Part shown: positions 8,601 through 15,313 of the stretch, piece by piece | Position numbering within the stretch: the first letter of the stretch is position 1 | Layout of the letters: every line of letters starts with the position of its first letter | Assembly: GCF_946187725.1 (NCBI RefSeq) | Contig: NZ_CAMHSK010000021.1 | Location: forward strand, 1 to 43,948 | Reading direction: 5' to 3' | DNA length: 43,948 nt | From: an uncultured Treponema sp. | GTDB taxonomy: Bacteria; Spirochaetota; Spirochaetia; Treponematales; Treponemataceae | Made by a program: the position numbers and the translations under genes | Notes under the pieces: generated by a model | Database searches by the model: none | Told to the model about the DNA's origin: nothing | Seen by the model: only the letters and a program-made list of their open reading frames with translations

Positions 8601-9090
8601 CGGTTTTTGTGCCGTCAAGCGTAATCGTTCCTGTGATGTCGCCTGTCGCGGTGAGTTTGAGGGCCTCCGCAATAGCCGTCTCAGCAGAACGAACCACAAC
8701 ATTTGTGCAGACAGCCCGCTCGCTCGAATATGAGCTTGCCGCGTAGACTGTGTATGTTCCTTCTTCGAGATTTTCAAATGTGTAAGAGCCGTCGCTTGAA
8801 GTGAGCGTGCTGCCCGCAATCGTTCTTGAATCAGAAGCAAGCCGTCTTTCCAAAGCGGATTGTTCAACGGCAAGCGTTCTCAGTCCGTCAGTTTTGTCGA
8901 GAGTTACGATAATTCCGCCGTGATTTGAGTCTGAAAGATTTGAGTAAGTTACCGTTCCTGTGATTTTTCCGTCTGCTGATTTTGCAGTTTCGGAACCAGA
9001 ATCACCCACATCAGAATTGCAGGAAAGCAAGCCTAAAAGAATCACAAAAGATGTTAAAACTTTCAGAAAAGAATTGAAACTATTTTTCAT
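5641..9090 (-). CDS. large modular surface lipoprotein with collagen-like repeats
   Basis: The protein has 1149 residues from the ATG at 9090, which has GGAGG 5 nt upstream; a longer frame exists but lacks a site. A lipoprotein signal ends LLGLLSC with Cys24. Two carboxypeptidase-regulatory-like beta domains follow (GKITGTVTYSN... and GDITGTITLDG...). Then Gly-X-Y collagen-like runs, rich in KDG and TDG, lie near residues 239-273, 320-345 and 383-400. They alternate with two copies of a module of about 50 residues containing SIVW and DGCSYI. An FN3-like domain starts near 503 (APASVTGLTAKYN), Ig-like beta regions follow, and a DUF1566-like C-terminus from about 927 includes GWYMPTIAELC and ends VCCVRAFNFE. 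It is probably an exposed adhesin or matrix protein (inference). An adjacent XRE regulator and palindromes suggest regulated expression. Confidence 0.8.
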   Translation of the reverse strand: MKNSFNSFLKVLTSFVILLGLLSCNSDVGDSGSETAKSADGKITGTVTYSNLSDSNHGGIIVTLDKTDGLRTLAVEQSALERRLASDSRTIAGSTLTSSDGSYTFENLEEGTYTVYAASSYSSERAVCTNVVVRSAETAIAEALKLTATGDITGTITLDGTKTGNTGFLVFVAGTSFMAMTEDSGNYKISGVPAGSGYQVVAMRNGVIHSLSSNVTVNANGSSTMADNNFTSEEIEAGLKGEDGKNGTDGVNGTDGTDGKDGADGKDGADGKDGVSIVWLGSFDSASEIANPKYLNAYFNKTDGCSYIYIDSEWTYLARSGANGKDGKDGTDGTNGTDGNDGKSIVWKGERESAPATPELYWAYYNTGDGCSYIWNGTAWNLLSKAGANGQDGTSGTGGSTYGSIAIGTVLSTEELTNQDVVITVNVAADELSKVGYVYSAERREWTNPKAVLNSADFVSVTADSNGKYKITATSNGYYTIAVKDSEGYVGYTEERIRNIDKTAPASVTGLTAKYNKNTKVISVNWTNPTDSDFAYVNLSYTKGENSVVSDTHLTGSSYSISDVEVDGDEYAFMLFVVDETGNESSAQTARVTPVEGVGVQSITLSRYHWAYNDTDQTVIATATITNADLIEEGTVVKIQTKDSSGNVTNTVATVDKEAGTATATLTAPTNSANSNQRGSTFTVLCKIGDETEDTRHTARFNVSSGAELQYIYQFYGTSVYTSGKVQIPLASVTSTSTETVRIEGYNLDLTSPSIQLYDSAGTAYFDEPVTVDTSSVQWTSSSGSNYQTIDTQISVPSTDEFYTVKVFFDGVVQTSYSATIQVYDVPKFTSFNIPLVSYTKEDNTVTATIKGKNFDTPDVDLSNFTATCSSKPSVVANTSFTRNSDSNLSVTFTIPGTVGDYDITVSYGSESITGTLKVQDFSAYSVGDVLLNDGSRLAYDVTRVFTDEQKAAVVGVMYGFNAYGAPSGWLGIYNSAGGKNRGSYRWAGDNYSIGHKTNFIDIICTPSLDNYSGSADSATFTGDVNGSDNWEIICSIDPEGTANAAENYPAFNYVNNYASTFGLPDNYATGWYMPTIAELCYMYRNKAVLNTVLDAIGGVQLSDDSYGSSSQYRKYYDVWNLVFRDGNIDNDKKTSTRLVCCVRAFNFE

Positions 9091-9124
9091 AAAATCCTCC
9101 GTTGTAAAAAAATTCAGCATGAGT

Positions 9125-9198
9125 CACTAAATATAGTGATTCACACAACACATTCACTATTTTCTGTTATCATTTTAACTTATCACTAAATTCTAGTA
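9125..9198. promoter_or_regulatory. CACTA...TAGTG operator palindromes between lipoprotein and XRE regulator
   Basis: A perfect palindrome CACTA-AATA-TAGTG (9125-9138) overlaps a TATATT that would be the -10 of the lipoprotein gene on the minus strand. A near copy CACTA-AATTC-TAGTA (9184-9198) abuts the -35 of the XRE gene, and a half site CACTA lies at about 9155-9160. The layout is that of repressor sites controlling both divergent genes. Confidence 0.55.
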
Positions 9199-9226
9199 TT
9201 GGCAAGATTTCAAATAACAGAATAAT
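9199..9226 (+). promoter_or_regulatory. candidate promoter of the XRE regulator
   Basis: TTGGCA (9199-9204), a 16-nt spacer and AATAAT (9221-9226). Transcription would begin about 6 nt before the ATG at 9240, which excludes the upstream ATG at 9225 as a start. Confidence 0.5.
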
Positions 9227-9239
9227 GTTATTGTATGTC

Positions 9240-9596
9240 ATGACTTTTCGGGAGCGTCTGCGTGAACAAATTGAATTCTGCGGTCTTTTAGATAAGGAAG
9301 TTGCGGCACAGGCTGGAATCAGCAAACGTTCAATGGACAGTTATGTGGGAGCGGAATCTTGCATACCTTCTGCGGAAGTTGCCGTAAAGCTCGCAAAAGT
9401 TCTTGGAGTTTCCGTTGAATATCTCGTAACAGGCGAAGTCAAAGCCGAAACAGAGCTGAATCCCAAACTAGGCATAATAAATCAGGCCACTGAAATCCGT
9501 GCACGAAAACTTCTGAATCTTTTTACAAATCTTTCCGAGCGAGACCAGGAACTGCTTATTTCCTTCGCAAAAACAATGGAAGAAAACAACAAGTAG
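9240..9596 (+). CDS. XRE-family helix-turn-helix transcriptional regulator
   Basis: The 118-residue protein has a typical Cro/CI-type HTH in residues 3-62: FRERLREQIEF, then DKEVAAQAGISKRSMDSYV as helices 2-3, then PSAEVAVKLAKVLGVSVEYLVTG. The C-terminal half is a short helical tail that may dimerise (RARKLLNLFTNLSERDQELL). It should bind DNA in the cytoplasm as a repressor. The start at 9240 was preferred because the probable promoter puts the transcript start just before it; no Shine-Dalgarno is present at either candidate ATG. Palindromes beside both its own promoter and that of the divergent lipoprotein suggest autoregulation and control of the lipoprotein. No phage genes are near. Confidence 0.85.
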   Translation: MTFRERLREQIEFCGLLDKEVAAQAGISKRSMDSYVGAESCIPSAEVAVKLAKVLGVSVEYLVTGEVKAETELNPKLGIINQATEIRARKLLNLFTNLSERDQELLISFAKTMEENNK

Positions 9597-9633
9597 TATT
9601 TTTCCTAAAAGATTGGCGGATTTTCTTTTTTCC

Positions 9634-9662
9634 TTGTTATATCCGGGATTATCCTATAAAAT
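9634..9662 (+). promoter_or_regulatory. candidate promoter, leaderless start
   Basis: TTGTTA (9634-9639), a 17-nt spacer and TAAAAT (9657-9662) are followed by exactly 6 nt and the ATG at 9669. Confidence 0.5.
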
Positions 9663-9668
9663 TGTTTT

Positions 9669-11369
9669 ATGGGAATGCAAGATTCTTTTGAACGGATGGC
9701 CTCCGAAATTTCTCCTGAAGAACGAATGAGGATTCTTGAACAGGTTCGCCCTGAAGACGGTCAAACTGCTTCTCCGCTGCATCCTGCCAATGAGCTGTTC
9801 GAAGAGTATACTGAGCCTCTTGAAACGAAAATCAAAAAAGAATCTCTGATTTTACGAATTTATATCTGGATTAAAGCGGCCCTCACAAATACCAAGCAGA
9901 GCATAATCTATAACGAGTACAAACTTTCCGAACTTTCCCGCTATGTTCACCACAATTTTCCGGGCATCGTAAACACAAAGCATGGCCTTCTTCTTACGCC
10001 ATTTTACGAGCATCTTAATGAGCTTAAAGAATTTTCTGATTTTATCAGACCGTACATTTTTGCGCTCAACGATAACAACAGTTCTTTCTATGTTTTTCTG
10101 GCGCATTTCATCATGCCGGCCATAAGCGAAGAAATCAAAACAAATGCGGATCCGTATTCCAATCCTGTCACGGCAGATTTTCCGCCGGACACGAGGACTC
10201 AGCTCCTGCACAAACTCGAAGACATTTTCGACAATATTCCGGCTCAGGACAGAGCGCAGATGTACAATGCGGCAAAGGCAACGGAATGGCTTAAAAATTT
10301 CGTCCGACTGCCTTTTCCACGGCTCATCACCCAATTTTCAGAAAACGACCCGCGCAATTACACTTGTCCATTCGGGCAGATTGAACCTGATTTTGATGTT
10401 TTCGCAAGCGTTCTTTGCAGCGCTGTTGATATTCCTGACGAATTCACGGAAGCGCTTTATCTTTACGCGATGAAGAATTCCAAAAACGCGAGCAATGATG
10501 AAACTGGCCGTGATGCAGCGGAATTTTTGACAAAAGCGCACTCATATCTCTCAAGCCTTCAGATGTTCATGACATCGATTCCACTCCGCTCAATCGGAAG
10601 GCTGATTCACATAGACTCTCAGTGGCAGCCCGAATTAATCTTCGGCGGCGAAGATTGGTATGTCAAATACAAGAATGTCTGCAAGAAGATTTTTGAGCAG
10701 AAATGGGCTGCATGGGAAAGCGACTGTAAAAAACAGGCTCTTCTCTCAACCTTAAAATTCAATTTCGACCTAGAATCATTCCCGCAGTTCCCGGAGCGTC
10801 CGTGGGAAGAAGTCTGGACCGGGAACGAATTTGCCTACACATCAACTCTCGGCTTCGTAAACTGGTTCATGAGGGAACGGTTTATTAACTGTGAGATGGA
10901 TTTAAAGACCCTTCTCACACAGGGCACCTTCAATAAGAGCGAAAATTTCAATATGCTCTCGGACGCATTCAATGCCATGATTCAGCTTGCAATCTCATTT
11001 CAGGATTTGGAGCGAAAACTTTCTGTTCACGGTGAATGGGGAGCATTTTTCTACATGGCAAAAGAAGAAGGCGCCCGCACCATTCAGACTCAAAACAAGC
11101 TCGATAAAATCATGCGTGAAATCGAAGCTGATTCAAAGACATTTATTCACAAATTCGGCGACAATGCACGCGTCATAAATCAGGTTCTCGCAGGAATCTT
11201 GGGTTACACAAAAGATGCTCGCTACGACACGGTTTCAAATCTTCAGAAAATCTATACAAAGAACAACGAGCCGTTCGTCAGAAAGCTTGAAGCTATAAAA
11301 ACCCTGTTTGAGAATTCAATCGCTTTTGCAATGGAACTTGAAAGCCTCGACAAGCAGAAAGCAAGATGA
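9669..11369 (+). CDS. spirochaete hypothetical protein, possibly DUF5312
   Basis: The 566-residue protein has no signal peptide and no clear membrane span apart from weakly hydrophobic stretches such as LILRIYIWIKAAL near residue 60. It is predicted mostly helical, with aromatic-rich segments (EVWTGNEFAYTSTLGFVNWF). I recall similar proteins of about 560 residues in treponemes, listed as DUF5312, with no known function; that recollection is not checked. The start ATG has no Shine-Dalgarno and sits 6 nt after a good -10 box. The stop overlaps the start of pgeF (ATGA), so the two genes are translationally coupled. The XRE gene ends 72 nt upstream on the same strand. Confidence 0.75.
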   Translation: MGMQDSFERMASEISPEERMRILEQVRPEDGQTASPLHPANELFEEYTEPLETKIKKESLILRIYIWIKAALTNTKQSIIYNEYKLSELSRYVHHNFPGIVNTKHGLLLTPFYEHLNELKEFSDFIRPYIFALNDNNSSFYVFLAHFIMPAISEEIKTNADPYSNPVTADFPPDTRTQLLHKLEDIFDNIPAQDRAQMYNAAKATEWLKNFVRLPFPRLITQFSENDPRNYTCPFGQIEPDFDVFASVLCSAVDIPDEFTEALYLYAMKNSKNASNDETGRDAAEFLTKAHSYLSSLQMFMTSIPLRSIGRLIHIDSQWQPELIFGGEDWYVKYKNVCKKIFEQKWAAWESDCKKQALLSTLKFNFDLESFPQFPERPWEEVWTGNEFAYTSTLGFVNWFMRERFINCEMDLKTLLTQGTFNKSENFNMLSDAFNAMIQLAISFQDLERKLSVHGEWGAFFYMAKEEGARTIQTQNKLDKIMREIEADSKTFIHKFGDNARVINQVLAGILGYTKDARYDTVSNLQKIYTKNNEPFVRKLEAIKTLFENSIAFAMELESLDKQKAR

Positions 11370-12241
11370 TAAACGAAATATCTGTCAAAGACGAACTCGA
11401 AAAAAACAATACACCCGAAGCAAAATATGTCTCGTTTCCCTTCTATTGTAATAGCGAAATTTTGGCTTCTGATTCAGAAAAGCACGCCCGCTGGGGAATG
11501 ACTCTGCTTTGTGCAAAGTCAATGAGATTCCGCTGGAACGAGACAAACGAAAACCGAACGCAAATGCTGAAATCGATTTTCCCAAATCAAAAAATTGCGC
11601 CACTTGAGCTTATTCATTCGAAAGAGATTTTTGAGGCCAAATCCGAAGGCGACACAAAGAATCTAAAGGGCGACGGCATAATCACAAAAAATCCGCTTTT
11701 AGTGCCATGCGTCACGGTTGCTGACTGTGTTCCGATTTTTCTTTACGATAAAAAGACTAAGGCATTTGCCGCTTTTCATTCAGGCTGGAAGGGAACAGGA
11801 ATTGCAGGACTGGGAGTTGAAAAGTTATGCAGCATTTACGGTTCACAGAAAGAAGACATCTGTGCCGCAATCGGGCCGCACATTGATTCTTGCTGCTATT
11901 TTGTCGATGAAGAACGGGCTGATTATTTTGCAAAGAATTTTGGTGAATCCTGCGTGTCAAAAGCAGAAAATGCAACTGATGATAAAAAGCCGAATTCGCT
12001 CGCTCAGCAATTTCCTTTCAGACTTTCGCTCACAAAGGCAAATCTCTATGTACTTAAAAAAGCCGGTATAAAAGAAGAAAATATTGTTGTTGCACGAGAT
12101 TGTACCTGCTGCACTGCCTTCAAAAACGGAACTAATGTTTTCGGGTCATTCAGAAGGCAGGCCGCATTTTTGGATGAAAAGATTGATGCAGACACAAGAA
12201 GCCGCAGCATGACCGTACAGGCGGCTTTCGTCTACATTTAG
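11366..12241 (+). CDS. pgeF: PgeF/YfiH/LACC1-family protein (multicopper polyphenol oxidase domain)
   Basis: The 291-residue protein shows the family's metal-site motifs: HSKEIFEAK, then VADCVPIFLYD, HSGWKGTGIAG, GPHIDSCCYFV and DCTCC, followed by FGSFRRQ near the end. The His and the two Cys of these motifs form the Zn-binding site in the family. Members act on purine nucleosides (adenosine deaminase, phosphorylase) or, in E. coli YfiH, edit peptidoglycan precursors; which role applies here is not decidable. The start overlaps the stop of the preceding gene by 4 nt, so they are co-translated. It converges on sufC with a single intervening base and no terminator between them. Confidence 0.88.
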   Translation: MINEISVKDELEKNNTPEAKYVSFPFYCNSEILASDSEKHARWGMTLLCAKSMRFRWNETNENRTQMLKSIFPNQKIAPLELIHSKEIFEAKSEGDTKNLKGDGIITKNPLLVPCVTVADCVPIFLYDKKTKAFAAFHSGWKGTGIAGLGVEKLCSIYGSQKEDICAAIGPHIDSCCYFVDEERADYFAKNFGESCVSKAENATDDKKPNSLAQQFPFRLSLTKANLYVLKKAGIKEENIVVARDCTCCTAFKNGTNVFGSFRRQAAFLDEKIDADTRSRSMTVQAAFVYI

Positions 12242-12242
12242 G

Positions 12243-12986
12243 CTATGCCTTTATAAACTGCTCGAATCCGTTGGCGTTGATTTCTTCTACGAGAGAACCG
12301 TCACCGTCTTTGATGATTTTACCTTTTACGAGCACATGGGTTTTATCAACATGAAGACTTTCAAGGATTTTTGTTGAGTGAGTGATGATAATCAACGCAC
12401 CGTTCATGCGCTTCTGATATTCTTCGATGCCCTTTGAGACAGTGCGTACTGCGTCAACATCAAGGCCGGAATCAGTTTCGTCCAGAATTGCAAGACGAGG
12501 TGAAAGCATCAAAAGTTGCAGGATTTCGCTCTTTTTACGCTCACCGCCGGAAAAGCCCACATTTAAATCGCGAGAAGCATAACTTTCTTCCATATTAAGG
12601 AGCTTCATTGTTTCTTTGAGCTGTTTTTGGAATTGGAAGAGTTTAACCCGCTCGCCGGTTTTCTGCTGCAAGGCCGTTCGTATGAATGATTCAAGGGAAA
12701 TTCCCGGAACTTCAAGAGGCTGCTGAAACGAAAGGAAAATGCCCTTGGCCGCACGCTTGTCTGCACCAAGCTCAGTGATGTCTTCTCCGTCAAAAAAAAT
12801 CTTTCCGCCGCTTACGGTATAGCGCGGATTACCCATAATTGTATAACCGAGGGTTGATTTTCCTGCACCGTTCGGGCCCATGAGCACATGAGTTTCACCA
12901 GGATTAACGATAAGTGAAAGCCCGTCAATAACATGCTTTTTTTCTATATCAACATTCAAGTCAGAAATTTCAAGTAAATTAGCCAT
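12243..12986 (-). CDS. sufC: Fe-S cluster assembly ATPase SufC
   Basis: This 247-residue ABC-type ATPase powers the SufBC2D scaffold. It has Walker A GPNGAGKST, the Q-loop region FLSFQQPLEVPG typical of SufC, signature FSGGERKKSEILQLL, Walker B LAILDETDSGLDVDAV, and the H-loop THS. The DETDSGLD motif separates SufC from transporter ATPases. In most genomes sufC is followed by sufB and sufD; here the downstream DNA is pgeF on the other strand and the upstream DNA is a divergent signalling operon. sufC therefore stands alone. No Shine-Dalgarno is visible, and a TATATT lies 6 nt before the ATG. Confidence 0.94.
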   Translation of the reverse strand: MANLLEISDLNVDIEKKHVIDGLSLIVNPGETHVLMGPNGAGKSTLGYTIMGNPRYTVSGGKIFFDGEDITELGADKRAAKGIFLSFQQPLEVPGISLESFIRTALQQKTGERVKLFQFQKQLKETMKLLNMEESYASRDLNVGFSGGERKKSEILQLLMLSPRLAILDETDSGLDVDAVRTVSKGIEEYQKRMNGALIIITHSTKILESLHVDKTHVLVKGKIIKDGDGSLVEEINANGFEQFIKA

Positions 12987-12992
12987 AGAAAG

Positions 12993-13021
12993 AATATACA
13001 GAATTTTGTGCTTTTACTCAA
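12993..13021 (-). promoter_or_regulatory. candidate promoter of sufC, leaderless start
   Basis: On the minus strand TTGAGT (13016-13021), a 17-nt spacer and TATATT (12993-12998) are followed by 6 nt and the ATG at 12986. Confidence 0.55.
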
Positions 13022-13031
13022 TCAGAAATTA

Positions 13032-13078
13032 CCTATCAATTTGATAGACTTTTTTTTACATAAAACTCGACATTCGAG
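13032..13078. promoter_or_regulatory. two palindromes between sufC and the HD-GYP operon
   Basis: CTATCAA-T-TTGATAG (13032-13046) lies 10 nt upstream of the sufC -35 and is followed on the plus strand by a run of eight T, so it could be an operator or a weak terminator. CTCGA-CAT-TCGAG (13066-13078) lies 16 nt before the -35 of the HD-GYP operon. Confidence 0.35.
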
Positions 13079-13094
13079 CTTGTAGATTTTTCGC

Positions 13095-13122
13095 TTGCGA
13101 TTTCTTAATTTAGTGCTAAAAT
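13095..13122 (+). promoter_or_regulatory. candidate promoter of the signalling operon
   Basis: TTGCGA (13095-13100), a 16-nt spacer and TAAAAT (13117-13122), 36 nt before the ATG at 13158. The in-frame TTG at 13095 is part of the -35 box. Confidence 0.5.
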
Positions 13123-13157
13123 TAAAGAATTGGATTTCATTTAAAGACGGAGACGGT

Positions 13158-15302
13158 ATGCAAATTCCACAGGATAAAGAGATTCATAAAAGTATAAACA
13201 GCATAGGTTTACGGCTTGGATTGGCAGCAGCAGGAATCACCGCAAATGTAATTCTTTGCTATTTTTTCAGCAATCTTGGACTCCCGTTTTTCCTTGACAG
13301 TTTCGGCACAATCGCCATCTCTGCAATAATCGGAATACCGTTTACCGGAATCCTCACGGCAGTTCTCTCTAGTGCAATCTGCTCCGTATTTTACAGTGCA
13401 TCCATCTATCTTGCATTTTTTAACGCACTGCTCGCAATTTTTACAGTCTGGTTCATTCGCAATCATTCCTTCAAGCAAATCAGTAAATCACTTCTGTTTC
13501 TGCTTGCTGTGATTTTCTACTCGACTTTAGTAAATACCCTTGCCCAGTTTTTAATTTTCGGCAGCACACAGCCTTCGCTCCCGGCTCAAAACGCTCGCTC
13601 GCTCTCAACATCCGGCGGCATTTCCTATCTGTCAGCATTTTTTATCATAAACTTCATGATGTCTGTTCTGGATAAAGGCCTTTCTTTTATCCTTGTCATC
13701 AGCCTGCTGAATTTCATTTCTACCGAAAAAATCAATGCGATTCAAAACGGCATATGGAAGCAGAGACCGCTCGCCAAGCAAGCTATCCGCGCAATCAAAG
13801 ATTGGAGCCGCGATGTAAAACATTCTTTGCGCACCAGAAACACTTACACTCTTGTAGTCACTTTTCTCATTCTCATTTTCGTCATGGGTTGGGTTGGCGG
13901 AAGATTGTACTTCAAGACTCTTAAAGCCTCAATGACACAAAGTGCCAAAAGCTGCGTAAGTTTTGCCTCAGAAGTAATTCCGCCCGAAAAAATCGATTAT
14001 TTCATAAAATACGGCACAGGCCATCCCGATTACGCTGAAACTTCCGAAACACTCAGAAAAATCCTTCAGGTTTCGCAAGGAATTCAGTATCTCTATGTCA
14101 TTAAAATTGAAGAAAACGGCTGTCGGTTCGTCTTTGATATGGATTCAAAAGATCCTTATGTGCCAGGTCAGTTGGTTCCGTTTGACAAGGAATTTGAACC
14201 ATATTTTCCGGCTCTGCTCGCTGGTGAAGAAATTGAGCCTGTCGAATCAAACAATTTGTTCGGCTGGCTTTTAACGATTTACCACCCGGTCAGGGATTCA
14301 TCTGGAAAATGCGTATGTTATGTTGGTGCGGACATCTCAATCGACTACCTGCACAGTTACATCGCAAAATTTCTCTCACACATCCTTGTGATTATGGCAG
14401 GATTTTTCATTCTAATTATAGCCTATGCAATCTGGAATACAGGAGTTTACACCTCTTATCCAATCAGCTCAATTGCGGCCTGCGTAGACAATTTTGCACG
14501 CACCAGTGAAAACATCGAAAAACTTGATGAAAATGTAAGAACAATCCGTTCGCTTGATATTCGTACGGGAGATGAGGTTGAAAAGCTGTACAAGGCAATC
14601 TGCCGAATGACATTGAATCAGGCAGAACAAATGCGTGACATCATCAGGCTTTCAGAATCAACCATGAAGATGCAGGACGGCCTTATCATCACAATGGCAG
14701 ACATGGTAGAAAACCGAGACTCTGATACAGGTGCGCATGTCCAGAAGACAGCCGCCTATGTAAAAATCATTGTTGAAGGATTAAAGAAAAAAGGCTATTA
14801 CGCACAGAAAATCACGCCAAAATTCATGTCTGATGTAGTGCGTTCTGCTCCGCTCCACGATGTAGGCAAAATCAACATACCGGACGGAGTTTTGAACAAA
14901 CCGGGCAAGCTCACTGACGAAGAATTTGCAATTATGAAAACGCATACCACGGCAGGAAAACACATCCTTGAAAACGCAATCAGTACTGTTCAGGGAGAAA
15001 ACTATCTTAAAGAAGCACGCAACATGGCCGCATATCACCATGAACGATGGGATGGCAAAGGCTATCCGGAAGGTCTTCACGGCGAAGTAATTCCTCTCTC
15101 AGCCAGAATTATGGCCGTAGCAGATGTTTTTGATGCCCTCGCTTCTCCGCGTGTTTACAAGCCAGCCTTCCCGATTGAAAAAGCCCTCGCCATTCTGCAG
15201 GAAGGGGCAGGAACTCAATTCGATCCGAAATGCGTTGAAGTCTTCATGGAAGCTCTGCCGGAAGTCAAGATGATTCTAAAGAAATATAGTCCTGCGGTTT
15301 AA
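13158..15302 (+). CDS. membrane HD-GYP domain protein, probable c-di-GMP phosphodiesterase
   Basis: The protein has 714 residues from the ATG at 13158, chosen for GGAG 5 nt upstream. Residues 1-200 hold five or six membrane helices. A further helix near 232-253 leads to an extracytoplasmic sensor of about 140 residues, followed by a helix near 410-430 and a C-terminal HD-GYP domain from about 515. The HD-GYP metal ligands are intact: TGAHVQKTAAYV, HDVGK (His567, Asp568), MKTHTTAGKHIL, then HHERWDGKGYP (His627, His628) and VADVFDAL. It should hydrolyse c-di-GMP at the inner membrane in response to an external signal. It is the first gene of an operon, 11 nt before the propeller hybrid protein. 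Confidence 0.9.
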   Translation: MQIPQDKEIHKSINSIGLRLGLAAAGITANVILCYFFSNLGLPFFLDSFGTIAISAIIGIPFTGILTAVLSSAICSVFYSASIYLAFFNALLAIFTVWFIRNHSFKQISKSLLFLLAVIFYSTLVNTLAQFLIFGSTQPSLPAQNARSLSTSGGISYLSAFFIINFMMSVLDKGLSFILVISLLNFISTEKINAIQNGIWKQRPLAKQAIRAIKDWSRDVKHSLRTRNTYTLVVTFLILIFVMGWVGGRLYFKTLKASMTQSAKSCVSFASEVIPPEKIDYFIKYGTGHPDYAETSETLRKILQVSQGIQYLYVIKIEENGCRFVFDMDSKDPYVPGQLVPFDKEFEPYFPALLAGEEIEPVESNNLFGWLLTIYHPVRDSSGKCVCYVGADISIDYLHSYIAKFLSHILVIMAGFFILIIAYAIWNTGVYTSYPISSIAACVDNFARTSENIEKLDENVRTIRSLDIRTGDEVEKLYKAICRMTLNQAEQMRDIIRLSESTMKMQDGLIITMADMVENRDSDTGAHVQKTAAYVKIIVEGLKKKGYYAQKITPKFMSDVVRSAPLHDVGKINIPDGVLNKPGKLTDEEFAIMKTHTTAGKHILENAISTVQGENYLKEARNMAAYHHERWDGKGYPEGLHGEVIPLSARIMAVADVFDALASPRVYKPAFPIEKALAILQEGAGTQFDPKCVEVFMEALPEVKMILKKYSPAV

Positions 15303-15313
15303 CGGAGGTTCTT

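Noticed and set aside
9225..9239. Upstream ATG start for the XRE regulator
   Set aside because: It lies in or before the -10 region, upstream of the expected transcript start.
9852..10334. 160-codon minus-strand frame inside the 566-residue hypothetical
   Set aside because: The plus-strand gene is longer, coupled to pgeF and has a promoter; the shadow has neither.
13095..13157. N-terminal extension of the HD-GYP protein from a TTG
   Set aside because: The TTG is part of the probable -35 box, and a good GGAG site precedes the ATG at 13158.
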